Source: Coralloluteibacterium thermophilum (GTDB taxonomy: Bacteria > Pseudomonadota > Gammaproteobacteria > Xanthomonadales > Xanthomonadaceae). From it: 64,000 nt of DNA. The stretch spans positions 1-64,000 of the forward strand of contig NZ_JBHSGG010000034.1 in the NCBI RefSeq assembly GCF_042654365.1. Reading direction: 5' to 3'. The position numbers and the translations under genes are program-made. Within the stretch, counting starts at the first letter, position 1; each line of letters opens with the position of its first letter. Shown piece after piece: positions 15,641-23,764 of this stretch. The notes below the pieces were generated by a model, which saw nothing but the letters and a program-made list of their open reading frames with translations, did not search any database and was not told the origin of the DNA.

Positions 15641-18238
15641 TCAGGCCGCCTGCGTCTCCGATTCCAGGAAGTCCTGGGCGAAGCGCTGCAGCACGCCGCC
15701 GGCCTCGTAGATGGAGACCTCCTCGTCGGAGTCGAGGCGGCAGGTCACCGGCACCTCCACGCGCTCGCCGTCGCGGCGGTGGATGACGAGGGTGAGGGTC
15801 GCGCGCGGGGTGCGCGCGCCGACCACGTCGTAGGTCTCGGTGCCGTCGAGGCCGAGGGTGAGGCGCGTGGTGCCCGGCTGGAACTCCAGCGGCAGCACGC
15901 CCATGCCGATCAGGTTGGTGCGGTGGATGCGCTCGAAGCCCTCGGCGACGATGGCCTCCACGCCGGCCAGCCGCACGCCCTTGGCCGCCCAGTCGCGCGA
16001 GCTGCCCTGGCCGTAGTCGGCGCCGGCCACGATGATCAGCGGCTGGCGGCGCTGCATGTAGGTCTCGATGGCCTCCCACATGCGCATGACCTGCCCTTCC
16101 GGCTCCACCCGCGCGAGCGAGCCCTGGCGCACGCTGCCGTCCGGGTTGCGCACCATCTCGTTGAACAGCTTGGGGTTGGCGAAGGTCGCGCGCTGCGCGG
16201 TGAGGTGGTCGCCGCGGTGGGTCGCGTACGAATTGAAGTCCTCCTCCGGCAGGCCCATCTTCGCGAGGTACTCGCCCGCGGCCGAGTCCGGCAGGATCGC
16301 GTTCGACGGCGAGAGGTGGTCGGTGGTGATGTTGTCGCCGAGCAGCGCCAGCGGCCGCATGCCGGTGAGCGTGCGCTCGCCGGCCAGCGCCCCTTCCCAG
16401 TACGGCGGGCGGCGGATGTAGGTGCTCGCCGGGCGCCAGTCGTACAGCGGGCTCACCTGCTCGCGCGCGTCGGTGGAGGCGGCGAACATCGGGATGTAGA
16501 CCTTGCGGAAGTGGTCCGGCTTGACCGCGGCCTGCACCACGGCGTCGATCTCGGCGTCGCTCGGCCAGAGGTCCTTGAGCCGGATCTCGCGGCCGTCCGC
16601 CACGCCCAGCACGTCCTTCTCGATGTCGAAGCGGATGGTGCCGGCGATGGCGTAGGCGACCACCAGCGGCGGCGAGGCCAGGAAGGCCTGCTTGGCGTAG
16701 GGGTGGATGCGGCCGTCGAAGTTGCGGTTGCCCGAGAGCACCGCGGTCGCGTACAGGTCGCGGTCGATGATCTCCTGCTGGATCGCCGGGTCCAGCGCGC
16801 CGGACATGCCGTTGCAGGTGGTGCAGGCGAAGGCCACCACGCCGAAGCCCAGGGCTTCGAGGTCGGCGGTGAGGCCGGCCTCCTCGAGATACAGCTGCAC
16901 CGCCTTCGAGCCGGGCGCCAGCGAGGTCTTCACCCACGGCTTGCGCGCCAGGCCGAGGCGGCGCGCGTTGCGCGCGAGCAGGCCGGCGGCGATGACGTTG
17001 CGCGGGTTGCTGGTGTTGGTGCAGCTGGTGATGGCGGCGATGATCACCGCGCCATCCGGCATCCGCCCGGGCACCTCCTCCCAGGCGCCGGCGATGCCGC
17101 GTGCGGCGAGGTCGGTGGTGGCGACGCGCGCGTGCGGGTTGGAGGGACCGGCCATGTTGCGCACCACGCTCGACAGGTCGAAGGTCAGCGTGCGCTCGTA
17201 CTGCGCGTCGGCGAGGTCGCCGGCCCACAGGCCGGCCTGCTTCGCGTAGGTCTCGACCAGCTGCACCTGGGCCTCCTCGCGGCCGGTCAGGCGCAGGTAG
17301 TCGAGCGTGTTGTCGTCGATGAAGAACATCGCCGCGGTGGCGCCGTACTCCGGCGCCATGTTGGAGATGGTCGCGCGGTCGCCGAGGGTCAGCGCCGCCG
17401 CGCCCTCGCCGCGGAACTCCAGCCACGCGCCGACCACGCGCGCCTTGCGCAGGAACTCGGTCAGCGCCAGCACGATGTCGGTGGCGGTGATGCCCGGCTG
17501 CGGGCGGCCGGTCAGTTCGACGCCGACGATGTCCGGCGTGCGCATCCACGAGGCGCGGCCGAGCATCACGTTCTCGGCCTCCAGGCCGCCCACGCCGATG
17601 GCAATGACGCCGAGCGCGTCCACGTGCGGGGTGTGCGAGTCGGTGCCGACGCAGGTGTCCGGGAAGGCCACGCCGTCGCGCACCTGGATCACCGGGGACA
17701 TCTTCTCCAGGTTGATCTGGTGCATGATCCCGTTGCCCGGGGGGATCACGTCGACGTTCTCGAAGGCCTTCTTCGTCCACTCGATGAAGTGGAAGCGGTC
17801 CTCGTTGCGACGGTCCTCGATCGCGCGGTTCTTCGCGAAGGCGTCCGGGTCGTCGCCGCCGCACTCCACCGCCAGCGAGTGGTCGACGATCAGCTGCACC
17901 GGGACCACCGGGTTCACCTTGGCCGGGTCGCCGCCCTTGTCGGCGATGGCGTCGCGCAGGCCGGCGAGGTCCACCAGCGCGGTCTGGCCGAGGATGTCGT
18001 GGCAGACCACGCGCGCCGGGAACCACGGGAAGTCGAGGTCGCGCCTGCGCTCGATCAGCTGCTTCAGCGACTCCGCCAGCGTCGCCGGCGCGCAGCGGCG
18101 CACCAGGTTCTCGGCGAGCACGCGCGCGACGTAGGGCAGGCCCGCCCAGGCGCCGGGCCGGATCGCCTCGACCGCCTCGCGCGCGTCGAAGTACTGGAGC
18201 TGGGTACCGGGCAGAGTCTTGCGGTGGGCGGTGTTCAT
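15641..18238 (-). CDS. acnD: Fe/S-dependent 2-methylisocitrate dehydratase AcnD
   Basis: This is an aconitase-superfamily enzyme of 865 residues that dehydrates 2-methylcitrate in the PrpF-dependent version of the methylcitrate cycle. The 4Fe-4S cysteines appear in AAITSCTNTSNPRN and FACTTCNGMSG. GTDSHTPHVDALG and the C-terminal swivel-domain motif GADYGQGSSRDWAAKG are aconitase hallmarks. The ATG at 18238 gives the typical short N-terminus (MNTAHRKTLPGTQLQYFD). Together with prpF and the small ORF downstream it forms one minus-strand operon. Confidence 0.93.
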   Translation of the reverse strand: MNTAHRKTLPGTQLQYFDAREAVEAIRPGAWAGLPYVARVLAENLVRRCAPATLAESLKQLIERRRDLDFPWFPARVVCHDILGQTALVDLAGLRDAIADKGGDPAKVNPVVPVQLIVDHSLAVECGGDDPDAFAKNRAIEDRRNEDRFHFIEWTKKAFENVDVIPPGNGIMHQINLEKMSPVIQVRDGVAFPDTCVGTDSHTPHVDALGVIAIGVGGLEAENVMLGRASWMRTPDIVGVELTGRPQPGITATDIVLALTEFLRKARVVGAWLEFRGEGAAALTLGDRATISNMAPEYGATAAMFFIDDNTLDYLRLTGREEAQVQLVETYAKQAGLWAGDLADAQYERTLTFDLSSVVRNMAGPSNPHARVATTDLAARGIAGAWEEVPGRMPDGAVIIAAITSCTNTSNPRNVIAAGLLARNARRLGLARKPWVKTSLAPGSKAVQLYLEEAGLTADLEALGFGVVAFACTTCNGMSGALDPAIQQEIIDRDLYATAVLSGNRNFDGRIHPYAKQAFLASPPLVVAYAIAGTIRFDIEKDVLGVADGREIRLKDLWPSDAEIDAVVQAAVKPDHFRKVYIPMFAASTDAREQVSPLYDWRPASTYIRRPPYWEGALAGERTLTGMRPLALLGDNITTDHLSPSNAILPDSAAGEYLAKMGLPEEDFNSYATHRGDHLTAQRATFANPKLFNEMVRNPDGSVRQGSLARVEPEGQVMRMWEAIETYMQRRQPLIIVAGADYGQGSSRDWAAKGVRLAGVEAIVAEGFERIHRTNLIGMGVLPLEFQPGTTRLTLGLDGTETYDVVGARTPRATLTLVIHRRDGERVEVPVTCRLDSDEEVSIYEAGGVLQRFAQDFLESETQAA

Positions 18239-18424
18239 GGCTGGCGAAGGCGGGCTCGAGGACGGAATGGGCGGCCGGACGACGCGGCCGCTGCGGATGC
18301 GGATGCGCGCCGATCGCGCGCCGGGCGCGGACGGCGTCCGCGCAATCCCGCGATTTTACGCCCTTCGGCGCGGCCGCCCCAGCGCCGCAGGGGCCCGCGC
18401 CGACGGACAGGCCGCACGAAGGCG

Positions 18425-18453
18425 TTTGTGCGGACGGCAGCCGCGGCTATACT
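18425..18453 (+). promoter_or_regulatory. Candidate sigma70 promoter of cytochrome c5 gene
   Basis: A -35 TTGTGC (18425-18430) and a -10 TATACT (18448-18453) are separated by 17 bp. Transcription would begin near 18460, about 40 bases before the GTG start of the cytochrome. Confidence 0.55.
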
Positions 18454-18500
18454 CCGCGGTCTTTGATCCCCAACGGGCCACAGGCCCGCCAGGTGCGCCC

Positions 18501-19016
18501 GTGCGTAATCCCGACCTCGTCTTCCTGAAGCGCTTCTCCGTCATCCTCGGCATCCTCATGGCCGTGGCGGTGTTCCTCATCGTGGTGGCGGTCTCCATCC
18601 ACTTCTCGCAGCCGCGCGAGGTCGACCCGTCGGTCCAGGCGCGCGTCGAGCAGCGCATCCGCCCGGTCGGCGACGTCTACGCGGGCGCCACCGGCGCCGC
18701 GGCCAAGGCCGCCGCCGAGGAGGCCGCGCGCGCCGCCGCCGCCTCGCAGGTCGCCTTCGGCGGCACGCTCGAGGGCGACGTGATCTACAACGGCGCCTGC
18801 GCGGCCTGCCACGGCACCGGTGCCGGCGGCGCGCCGACGCTCACCCGCGGGGAGTGGGGCGCGCGCCTCGCGCAGGGCAGCGACACGCTGCACCGCCACG
18901 CGATCGAGGGCTTCACCGGCTCGCAGGGCCTGATGCCGGCCAAGGGCGGCATGCCCTCGCTGACCGACGAGCAGGTCATCGCCGCGGTCGACTGGATGGT
19001 CGACAACCTGAACTGA
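18501..19016 (+). CDS. Membrane-anchored c-type cytochrome, cytochrome c5 family
   Basis: This 171-residue protein has an N-terminal transmembrane anchor (about residues 10-32, ILGILMAVAVFLIVVAVSI) and an Ala-rich linker (about 60-85). It ends in a single class I cytochrome c domain. The haem-binding CxxCH is seen in GACAACHGTG, and the likely axial methionine in LMPAKGGMP. It is probably a periplasm-facing electron carrier in respiration. The GTG start is chosen because upstream in-frame codons run through the promoter. A 9-bp GC hairpin with a TCCG loop follows. Confidence 0.85.
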   Translation: MRNPDLVFLKRFSVILGILMAVAVFLIVVAVSIHFSQPREVDPSVQARVEQRIRPVGDVYAGATGAAAKAAAEEAARAAAASQVAFGGTLEGDVIYNGACAACHGTGAGGAPTLTRGEWGARLAQGSDTLHRHAIEGFTGSQGLMPAKGGMPSLTDEQVIAAVDWMVDNLN

Positions 19017-19038
19017 CCGGCCACGTCCATCGCCGTCC

Positions 19039-19060
19039 GACGCCGCCTCCGGGCGGCGTC
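19039..19060 (+). terminator. Hairpin after cytochrome c5
   Basis: GACGCCGCC and GGCGGCGTC form a 9-bp stem closed by a TCCG tetraloop, 22 bases after the cytochrome stop codon. The following sequence is only moderately T-rich (GTCGTAT), so it is a probable terminator of the GC-rich type. Confidence 0.5.
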
Positions 19061-19112
19061 GTCGTATCCGCCACCCGCGATGGCGCACCATCGCATCCGT
19101 GAGGTCCGCTCC

Positions 19113-20561
19113 ATGCCGCTGCCGCGCCTTCTCCTGTCGCTCCTCGCCCCGCTGGCGCTCGCCGCCTGCCAGGGCGCCGGCGCTCCCGCCGGAGACGCCG
19201 CCGTGACCGATGCACCGGTGGTGCTGGCCGCCCCGCCCACGGACTGGTCGGCGCTGGACGGCCGGCGCGTGCGGATCGAGGCGCCGCTGACGGTGTCCGG
19301 CAGCCACCGGTTCGCGAGCGACGGCGAACTGGTGGTCGCCTTCGACGGCCGCCTCCGGGTGCCGACCGAGATCGCCCGCCCCGGGCCCGCCGCCGACGCG
19401 GTGGCCGAGGACAACGCGCGCCGCCGCCTGACCCTGGCGCTGGACGGCGCCGCGCGCGAGGCCCTGGCTCCGCGGCCGGACGCCCCGCTGCGCACGGGCA
19501 CGGTGCTGGAAGGCATCGAGGGCGAGCTCGCGCTCTCTCCGCGCGGCCCGCGCCTGCAGGTGACCGAGCCGCCCGCCACGGTCGCGCAGGCGGAACGGCC
19601 CGCGCCGCCGCAGGTGGAGGGCACCCTGCGCATCGCGGCGCTCAACCTGCTCAACCTGTTCAACGGCGACGGGCGCGGCGGCGGCTTCCCGACGCCGCGC
19701 GGCGCCCGCACGCCCGAGGCCTACGCGGTGCAGCAGGCCAAGCTGGTGGAGGCGGTGACGGGGCTGGACGCGCACGTGCTGGCGCTGATGGAAGTGGAGA
19801 ACGACGGCTTCGGCCCGGACTCCGCCCTCGTCCAGTTCGCGGCCGCGGTGTCCGCGGCCAGCGGCCACGACTGGCGCGTGGTCGACGCCGGCGCGGGCCC
19901 GGGCGGCGACGCCATCCGCGTGGCGCTGATGTACCGCGCCGACCGCGTGCGCCGCTTCGGCGCCCCCGCCACCCTGTCCGACGGGCCCTTCGCCTGGGGC
20001 AGCCGTGCGCCGCTGGCGCAGGCCTTCGTGCCGCTGGCCGACGGGCGCGATGCGGGGCAGGCCATCGTCGTCGCGGTCAACCACTTCAAGTCCAAGGGCG
20101 GCTGCGGCAACGCCCGCGGCGGCGATGCCGACCAGGGCGACGGCCAGGCCTGCTTCAACGCGGCCCGCGTGGACAGCGCGCGGCGGCTGGCGGCCTGGCT
20201 GGCCGACGATCCGACCGGCGCCGACACGCCCCACGCCCTCATCCTCGGCGACCTCAACGCCTATGCGATGGAGGACCCCATGGAGACGCTCGCGGCGGCC
20301 GGCTGGCGCGACGCCTTCGCCATCGCCGGTGGCGAGGCGCCGCACCACAGCTTCGTCTGGGACGCGCAGGCCGGCCGCCTGGACCATGCCCTGGTGTCGC
20401 CCGCCCTGGCCGGGCGCCTGCGCGGCGCGGCGCACTGGCACATCAACAGCGACGAGGCGTCGGTCTTCGGCTACGCGCAATGCGGGGACGGAGCCTGCCC
20501 CGGCCCGTGGGCCTCGTCCGACCACGATCCCCTCCTGCTCGGCATCGATCCCGCGCCCTAG
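19113..20561 (+). CDS. Endonuclease/exonuclease/phosphatase family lipoprotein (ExeM/NucH-like)
   Basis: This is a 482-residue secreted protein. A lipoprotein signal peptide (PLPRLLLSLLAPLALAAC, lipobox LAAC at about residue 18) is followed by an N-terminal OB-like region. A C-terminal EEP nuclease domain begins near LRIAALNLLNLFNG, with LMEVENDG, the catalytic NHFKSKGGC, GDLNAYAMEDP and SSDHDPLLL. Such proteins are extracellular DNases or phosphodiesterases and may scavenge phosphate from DNA. The ATG at 19113 follows GAGG and gives the signal peptide its proper length. An in-frame ATG at 19080 would add a hydrophilic prefix. Confidence 0.87.
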   Translation: MPLPRLLLSLLAPLALAACQGAGAPAGDAAVTDAPVVLAAPPTDWSALDGRRVRIEAPLTVSGSHRFASDGELVVAFDGRLRVPTEIARPGPAADAVAEDNARRRLTLALDGAAREALAPRPDAPLRTGTVLEGIEGELALSPRGPRLQVTEPPATVAQAERPAPPQVEGTLRIAALNLLNLFNGDGRGGGFPTPRGARTPEAYAVQQAKLVEAVTGLDAHVLALMEVENDGFGPDSALVQFAAAVSAASGHDWRVVDAGAGPGGDAIRVALMYRADRVRRFGAPATLSDGPFAWGSRAPLAQAFVPLADGRDAGQAIVVAVNHFKSKGGCGNARGGDADQGDGQACFNAARVDSARRLAAWLADDPTGADTPHALILGDLNAYAMEDPMETLAAAGWRDAFAIAGGEAPHHSFVWDAQAGRLDHALVSPALAGRLRGAAHWHINSDEASVFGYAQCGDGACPGPWASSDHDPLLLGIDPAP

Positions 20562-20597
20562 CAGGTGGTTCGAGGTGGGTCGGTGCGCCATTCCGCG

Positions 20598-20742
20598 CAT
20601 GTGGGAGCGGCTTCAGCCGCGAGCCGGAGCCATGCATGGAGCGTCGCGGCCGCCGCCCCTCCTCCGGCCAGGGCCTGCTGGCGACGACGCCCTGCCCCTG
20701 TTCCTGCTCCGTACCCGTCGCGGCTGAAGCCGCTCCCACATG
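20598..20742. repeat. REPIN-like inverted pair
   Basis: Two perfect 25-bp inverted arms (20598-20622 and 20718-20742) contain the palindromic core GGCTTCAGCC. They flank about 95 bp. The arm gtgggagcggcttcagccgc is a familiar REP-type sequence of Xanthomonadaceae and pseudomonads, so this is a REP doublet between the nuclease and hydrolase genes. Confidence 0.8.
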
Positions 20743-20785
20743 GGCCCGACGCGGCCGTACCGGGGCGTCCGGTATCATGCCGGCC

Positions 20786-21463
20786 ATGACGCCGGAAACC
20801 TTCCCCACCGAATCCACCTCCTTCCTGCTGCCCGGCCCGGCCGGCGCGCTGGAGGTCGCGGTGGACCTGCCCGAGGAGGACCCGCGGCCCGCGGTCGCCG
20901 TCCTCTGCCATCCGCTGCCCACCGAGGGCGGCACCATGCACAACAAGGTGGTGACCATGACCGCCCGCGCCCTGCGCGAGCTGGGCGTCGCCACGGTGCG
21001 CTTCAACTTCCGCGGCGTCGGCCAGTCCGAGGGCGAGTTCGACAACGGCCGCGGCGAGACGCTCGACCTGATCGCCGTGGCCGAATGGGTGCAGCAGGTG
21101 CTGCCCGACCACGACCTGTGGCTGGGCGGCTTCTCGTTCGGCGCCTATGTCTCCCTGCTGGGCGCGCGCAAGCTGCCGGTGAAGCAGATGATCTCGATCG
21201 CGCCGCCGGCCGGACGCTGGGACTTCTCCGCGGCGCTGCCGCCGGACGCCCCGTGGCTGGTGGTGCAGGGCGAGGAGGACGACATCGTCTCGCCGCAGGC
21301 CGTCTACGACTGGATCGAGCAGCTCGACGCGCGGCCGACCCTGGTGAAGATGCCGGAGGCCGACCACTTCTTCCATCGCCGCCTGCTCGACCTGCGCGGC
21401 GCCATCAAGAACGGCGTCCGCAGGAACCTGCCGCCGTCGCACACGCCCGCCGCCGACGCGTGA
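20786..21463 (+). CDS. Alpha/beta hydrolase, serine-nucleophile type
   Basis: This is a compact 225-residue alpha/beta hydrolase. The oxyanion-loop CHPLPTEGGTMHNKV, the strand-order motif RFNFRGVGQSEG and the nucleophile elbow GGFSFGAYVS are seen. The acid and base are probably the Asp in GEEDDIVSP and the His in EADHFFH. Proteins of this small subfamily are usually cytosolic esterases or thioesterases of unknown substrate. An ATG three codons upstream (20777) is an alternative start. Neither has a strong ribosome site. It lies 34 bases before zapE. Confidence 0.83.
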   Translation: MTPETFPTESTSFLLPGPAGALEVAVDLPEEDPRPAVAVLCHPLPTEGGTMHNKVVTMTARALRELGVATVRFNFRGVGQSEGEFDNGRGETLDLIAVAEWVQQVLPDHDLWLGGFSFGAYVSLLGARKLPVKQMISIAPPAGRWDFSAALPPDAPWLVVQGEEDDIVSPQAVYDWIEQLDARPTLVKMPEADHFFHRRLLDLRGAIKNGVRRNLPPSHTPAADA

Positions 21464-21497
21464 TGCCCCGCAGGATTCCGCGCGCGCGGGTGTCGCG

Positions 21498-22583
21498 ATG
21501 ACGCCGTCCGCCGCCTATGCCGCCGGCGTCGCCGAAGGCCGCTGGCAGCAGGACCCGGCGCAGCTGCCGGCCCTCGCCGCCTTCGACCGCATCGCCGCGG
21601 AACTTGGCGCGGCACCCGCACGCGGCGGCCTGCTGGCGCGGCTGGGCTTCGGCAGGCCGGCGCCGCCGGTGCGCGGCCTGTACCTGTGGGGCGGGGTCGG
21701 GCGCGGCAAGACCTTCATGATGGACCTGTTCTACGCGCAGGTCGGCGAGACGCGGAAGCGCCGCACCCACTTCCACAGCTTCATGCAGGACGTGCACGCG
21801 CGCCTGCGTGCCCACGAGGGCAAGGCCGACCGCGTGGCCGAAGTCGCCCAAGACCTCGCCGCCGGCATCCGCCTGCTGGCGCTGGACGAGTTCTTCGTCT
21901 CCGACATCGGCGACGCCATGATCCTCGGCCGCCTGCTCGATCGCCTGTTCGCGCACGGCGTGACCCTGGTCACCACCTCGAACACGCCGCCGGCCAACCT
22001 CTACAAGGGCGGCCTGCAGCGCGCCCGCTTCCTGCCCGCCATCGCCCTGCTCGAACGGCACTGCGAGGTGCTGGAGCTGGTGAGCGACCAGGACTACCGC
22101 CTACGCGAACTGACCCAGGCCGAGACCTTCCGCGTGCCCGCCGGCCCCGAGGCCGACGCCGCCCTGCGCGCGCGCTACGAGCGGCTCAGCCGCAACTGCG
22201 GGCAGGAAAGCGAGACGTTGGAGATCAACGGCCGCATCATCCCCACCGTCGAGCACTGCGACGGCGTCGCCTGGTTCCGCTTCGAGGCGCTGTGCGAAGG
22301 CCCGCGCGCCGTGGCCGACTACATCGACATCGCCCACGCCTTCCACACCGTGATCGTCTCCGACATCCCGGTGTTCGACGGCAGCAACGACGACCCCGCG
22401 CGCCGCTTCGTGCACCTCATCGACGAGCTCTACGACCGCCAGGTTAACCTCCTCGCCTCCGCCGCCGCCGGCCCCGTCGAGCTCTACCGCGGCGAACGCC
22501 TCCGCAACGAGTTCGAACGCACCGCCTCGCGCCTGATCGAGATGCGCAGCGCGGAATACCTCGCGGGCGCGCACAGGGGTTGA
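21498..22583 (+). CDS. zapE: Cell division protein ZapE (AFG1-like ATPase)
   Basis: This 361-residue P-loop ATPase of the AFG1/ZapE family acts on FtsZ at the constricting Z-ring and has also been linked to quality control of membrane proteins. Walker A is LYLWGGVGRGKTFMMDLF with the lysine at position 71. Walker B is RLLALDEFFVSD. TSNTPPANLYKGGLQRARFLPAI is the family signature. Length and start (MTPSAAYAAGVAEGRW) fit. It is in line with the hydrolase and followed by the CRISPR locus. Confidence 0.93.
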   Translation: MTPSAAYAAGVAEGRWQQDPAQLPALAAFDRIAAELGAAPARGGLLARLGFGRPAPPVRGLYLWGGVGRGKTFMMDLFYAQVGETRKRRTHFHSFMQDVHARLRAHEGKADRVAEVAQDLAAGIRLLALDEFFVSDIGDAMILGRLLDRLFAHGVTLVTTSNTPPANLYKGGLQRARFLPAIALLERHCEVLELVSDQDYRLRELTQAETFRVPAGPEADAALRARYERLSRNCGQESETLEINGRIIPTVEHCDGVAWFRFEALCEGPRAVADYIDIAHAFHTVIVSDIPVFDGSNDDPARRFVHLIDELYDRQVNLLASAAAGPVELYRGERLRNEFERTASRLIEMRSAEYLAGAHRG

Positions 22584-22703
22584 CCCCACCGGCAGCGCCA
22601 CGACTGGACTGCCGGCGGCGGAACGGTGCAGGCTTGTCGCGGCCGGTGAGACGCGGCAGGCGGACGCTGGCCCGAACGCACGAACCCTCAGGGGGAGGGT
22701 GAT

Positions 22704-22796
22704 ATGGACATCATCGGCCGCGCCGGCCACACGGCCCGCGGAAGCGACGCAGGCGCTCTGTGCAAGGCACCGCTGGGTCGGCGGGGGTCGCCATGA
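22704..22796 (+). CDS. Possible 30-codon leader ORF coupled to cas1
   Basis: This ORF begins MDIIGRAGHTARGS and carries a purine-rich ribosome site (AGGGGGAGGG) ahead of its ATG. Its stop codon overlaps the cas1 start (ATGA). Composition is not clearly protein-like and no family is recognised. It may act only to deliver ribosomes to cas1. Confidence 0.3.
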   Translation: MDIIGRAGHTARGSDAGALCKAPLGRRGSP

Positions 22797-23764
22797 ACGA
22801 CCTGAGCCCCTCGGATCTCAAGACGATCCTGCATTCCAAGCGCGCGAACATCTATTACCTCCAGCATTGCCGGGTGCTGGTCAACGGCGGCCGCGTCGAA
22901 TACGTCACCGATGCGGGCAAGCGGTCGCTGTACTGGAACATCCCGATCGCCAACACCACGACGATCCTGCTCGGCACCGGCACGTCTATCACCCAGGCGG
23001 CGATGCGCGAGCTGGCCAAGGCCGGCGTGCTGGTCGGCTTCTGCGGGGGCGGCGGCACGCCGCTGTTCTCGGCCAACGAGACGGATGTCGAAGTGGCCTG
23101 GTTCTCGCCGCAGAGCGAGTACCGGCCCACCGAGTACCTGCAGGCCTGGGTGAGGTTCTGGTTCGACGACGACCTTCGGCTGTTCGCGGCCAAGGCGTTC
23201 CAGCGCGCGCGGGTGGCGCGCCTGCGCGAACAATGGGCGCACCGGCACCTGCGCGAGGCGGGCTTCGCCGCCGACCTGGGCCGCCTGGACGAGCTGCTGC
23301 AACGCACCGGCCGGCAGATCGAGCTCGCCCAGGACAACACGGCGCTGCTCGCCGAGGAGGCCCGCCTGACCAAGGCGCTGTTCAAGCTGGCGGTGGACAC
23401 CGTCGGCTACGGCGACTTCGCCCGCGCCAAGCGCGGCACGGGCAGCGATCCGGCCAACCGCTTCCTCGACCACGGCAACTATCTGGCCTATGGCCTGGGC
23501 GCGACCGCCACCTGGGTGCTTGGGCTGCCGCACGGGCTGGCGGTGCTGCACGGCAAGACCCGGCGCGGCGGCCTGGTGTTCGACGTGGCCGACCTGGTCA
23601 AGGACGCCAGCATCCTGCCGCAGGCCTTCCTGTCGGCCATGGGCGGCGACGACGAGCAGGCGTTCCGGCGCGGCTGCATCGAAGCGCTCGCGCGCAGCGA
23701 GTCGCTCGACTTCATGATCGACACGGTCAAGTCCGTGGCGATGGAGACGGCGGGCAAGGCATGA
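22793..23764 (+). CDS. cas1: CRISPR-associated endonuclease Cas1, subtype I-F
   Basis: Cas1 is the integrase that inserts new spacers, working as a complex with the Cas2-3 fusion encoded next. The 323 residues begin MNDLSPSDLKTILHSKRANI, matching the usual I-F Cas1 N-terminus, which supports ATG 22793. LVNGGRVEYVTD, GTGTSITQAAMRELA, GFCGGGGTPLFS, DPANRFLDHGNYLAYG, LPHGLAVLHGKTRRGGLVFDV and LVKDASILPQAF are family landmarks. The last two hold the catalytic metal-binding His and Asp region. The stop overlaps the cas3 start by four bases. No cas2 stands alone, as expected for subtype I-F. Confidence 0.96.
   Translation: MNDLSPSDLKTILHSKRANIYYLQHCRVLVNGGRVEYVTDAGKRSLYWNIPIANTTTILLGTGTSITQAAMRELAKAGVLVGFCGGGGTPLFSANETDVEVAWFSPQSEYRPTEYLQAWVRFWFDDDLRLFAAKAFQRARVARLREQWAHRHLREAGFAADLGRLDELLQRTGRQIELAQDNTALLAEEARLTKALFKLAVDTVGYGDFARAKRGTGSDPANRFLDHGNYLAYGLGATATWVLGLPHGLAVLHGKTRRGGLVFDVADLVKDASILPQAFLSAMGGDDEQAFRRGCIEALARSESLDFMIDTVKSVAMETAGKA

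Noticed and set aside
15314..18466. A 1050-codon plus-strand frame opposite acnD and prpF
   Set aside because: Composition (His/Ala/Gly/Arg-rich without domains) is typical of an antisense shadow of GC-rich genes.
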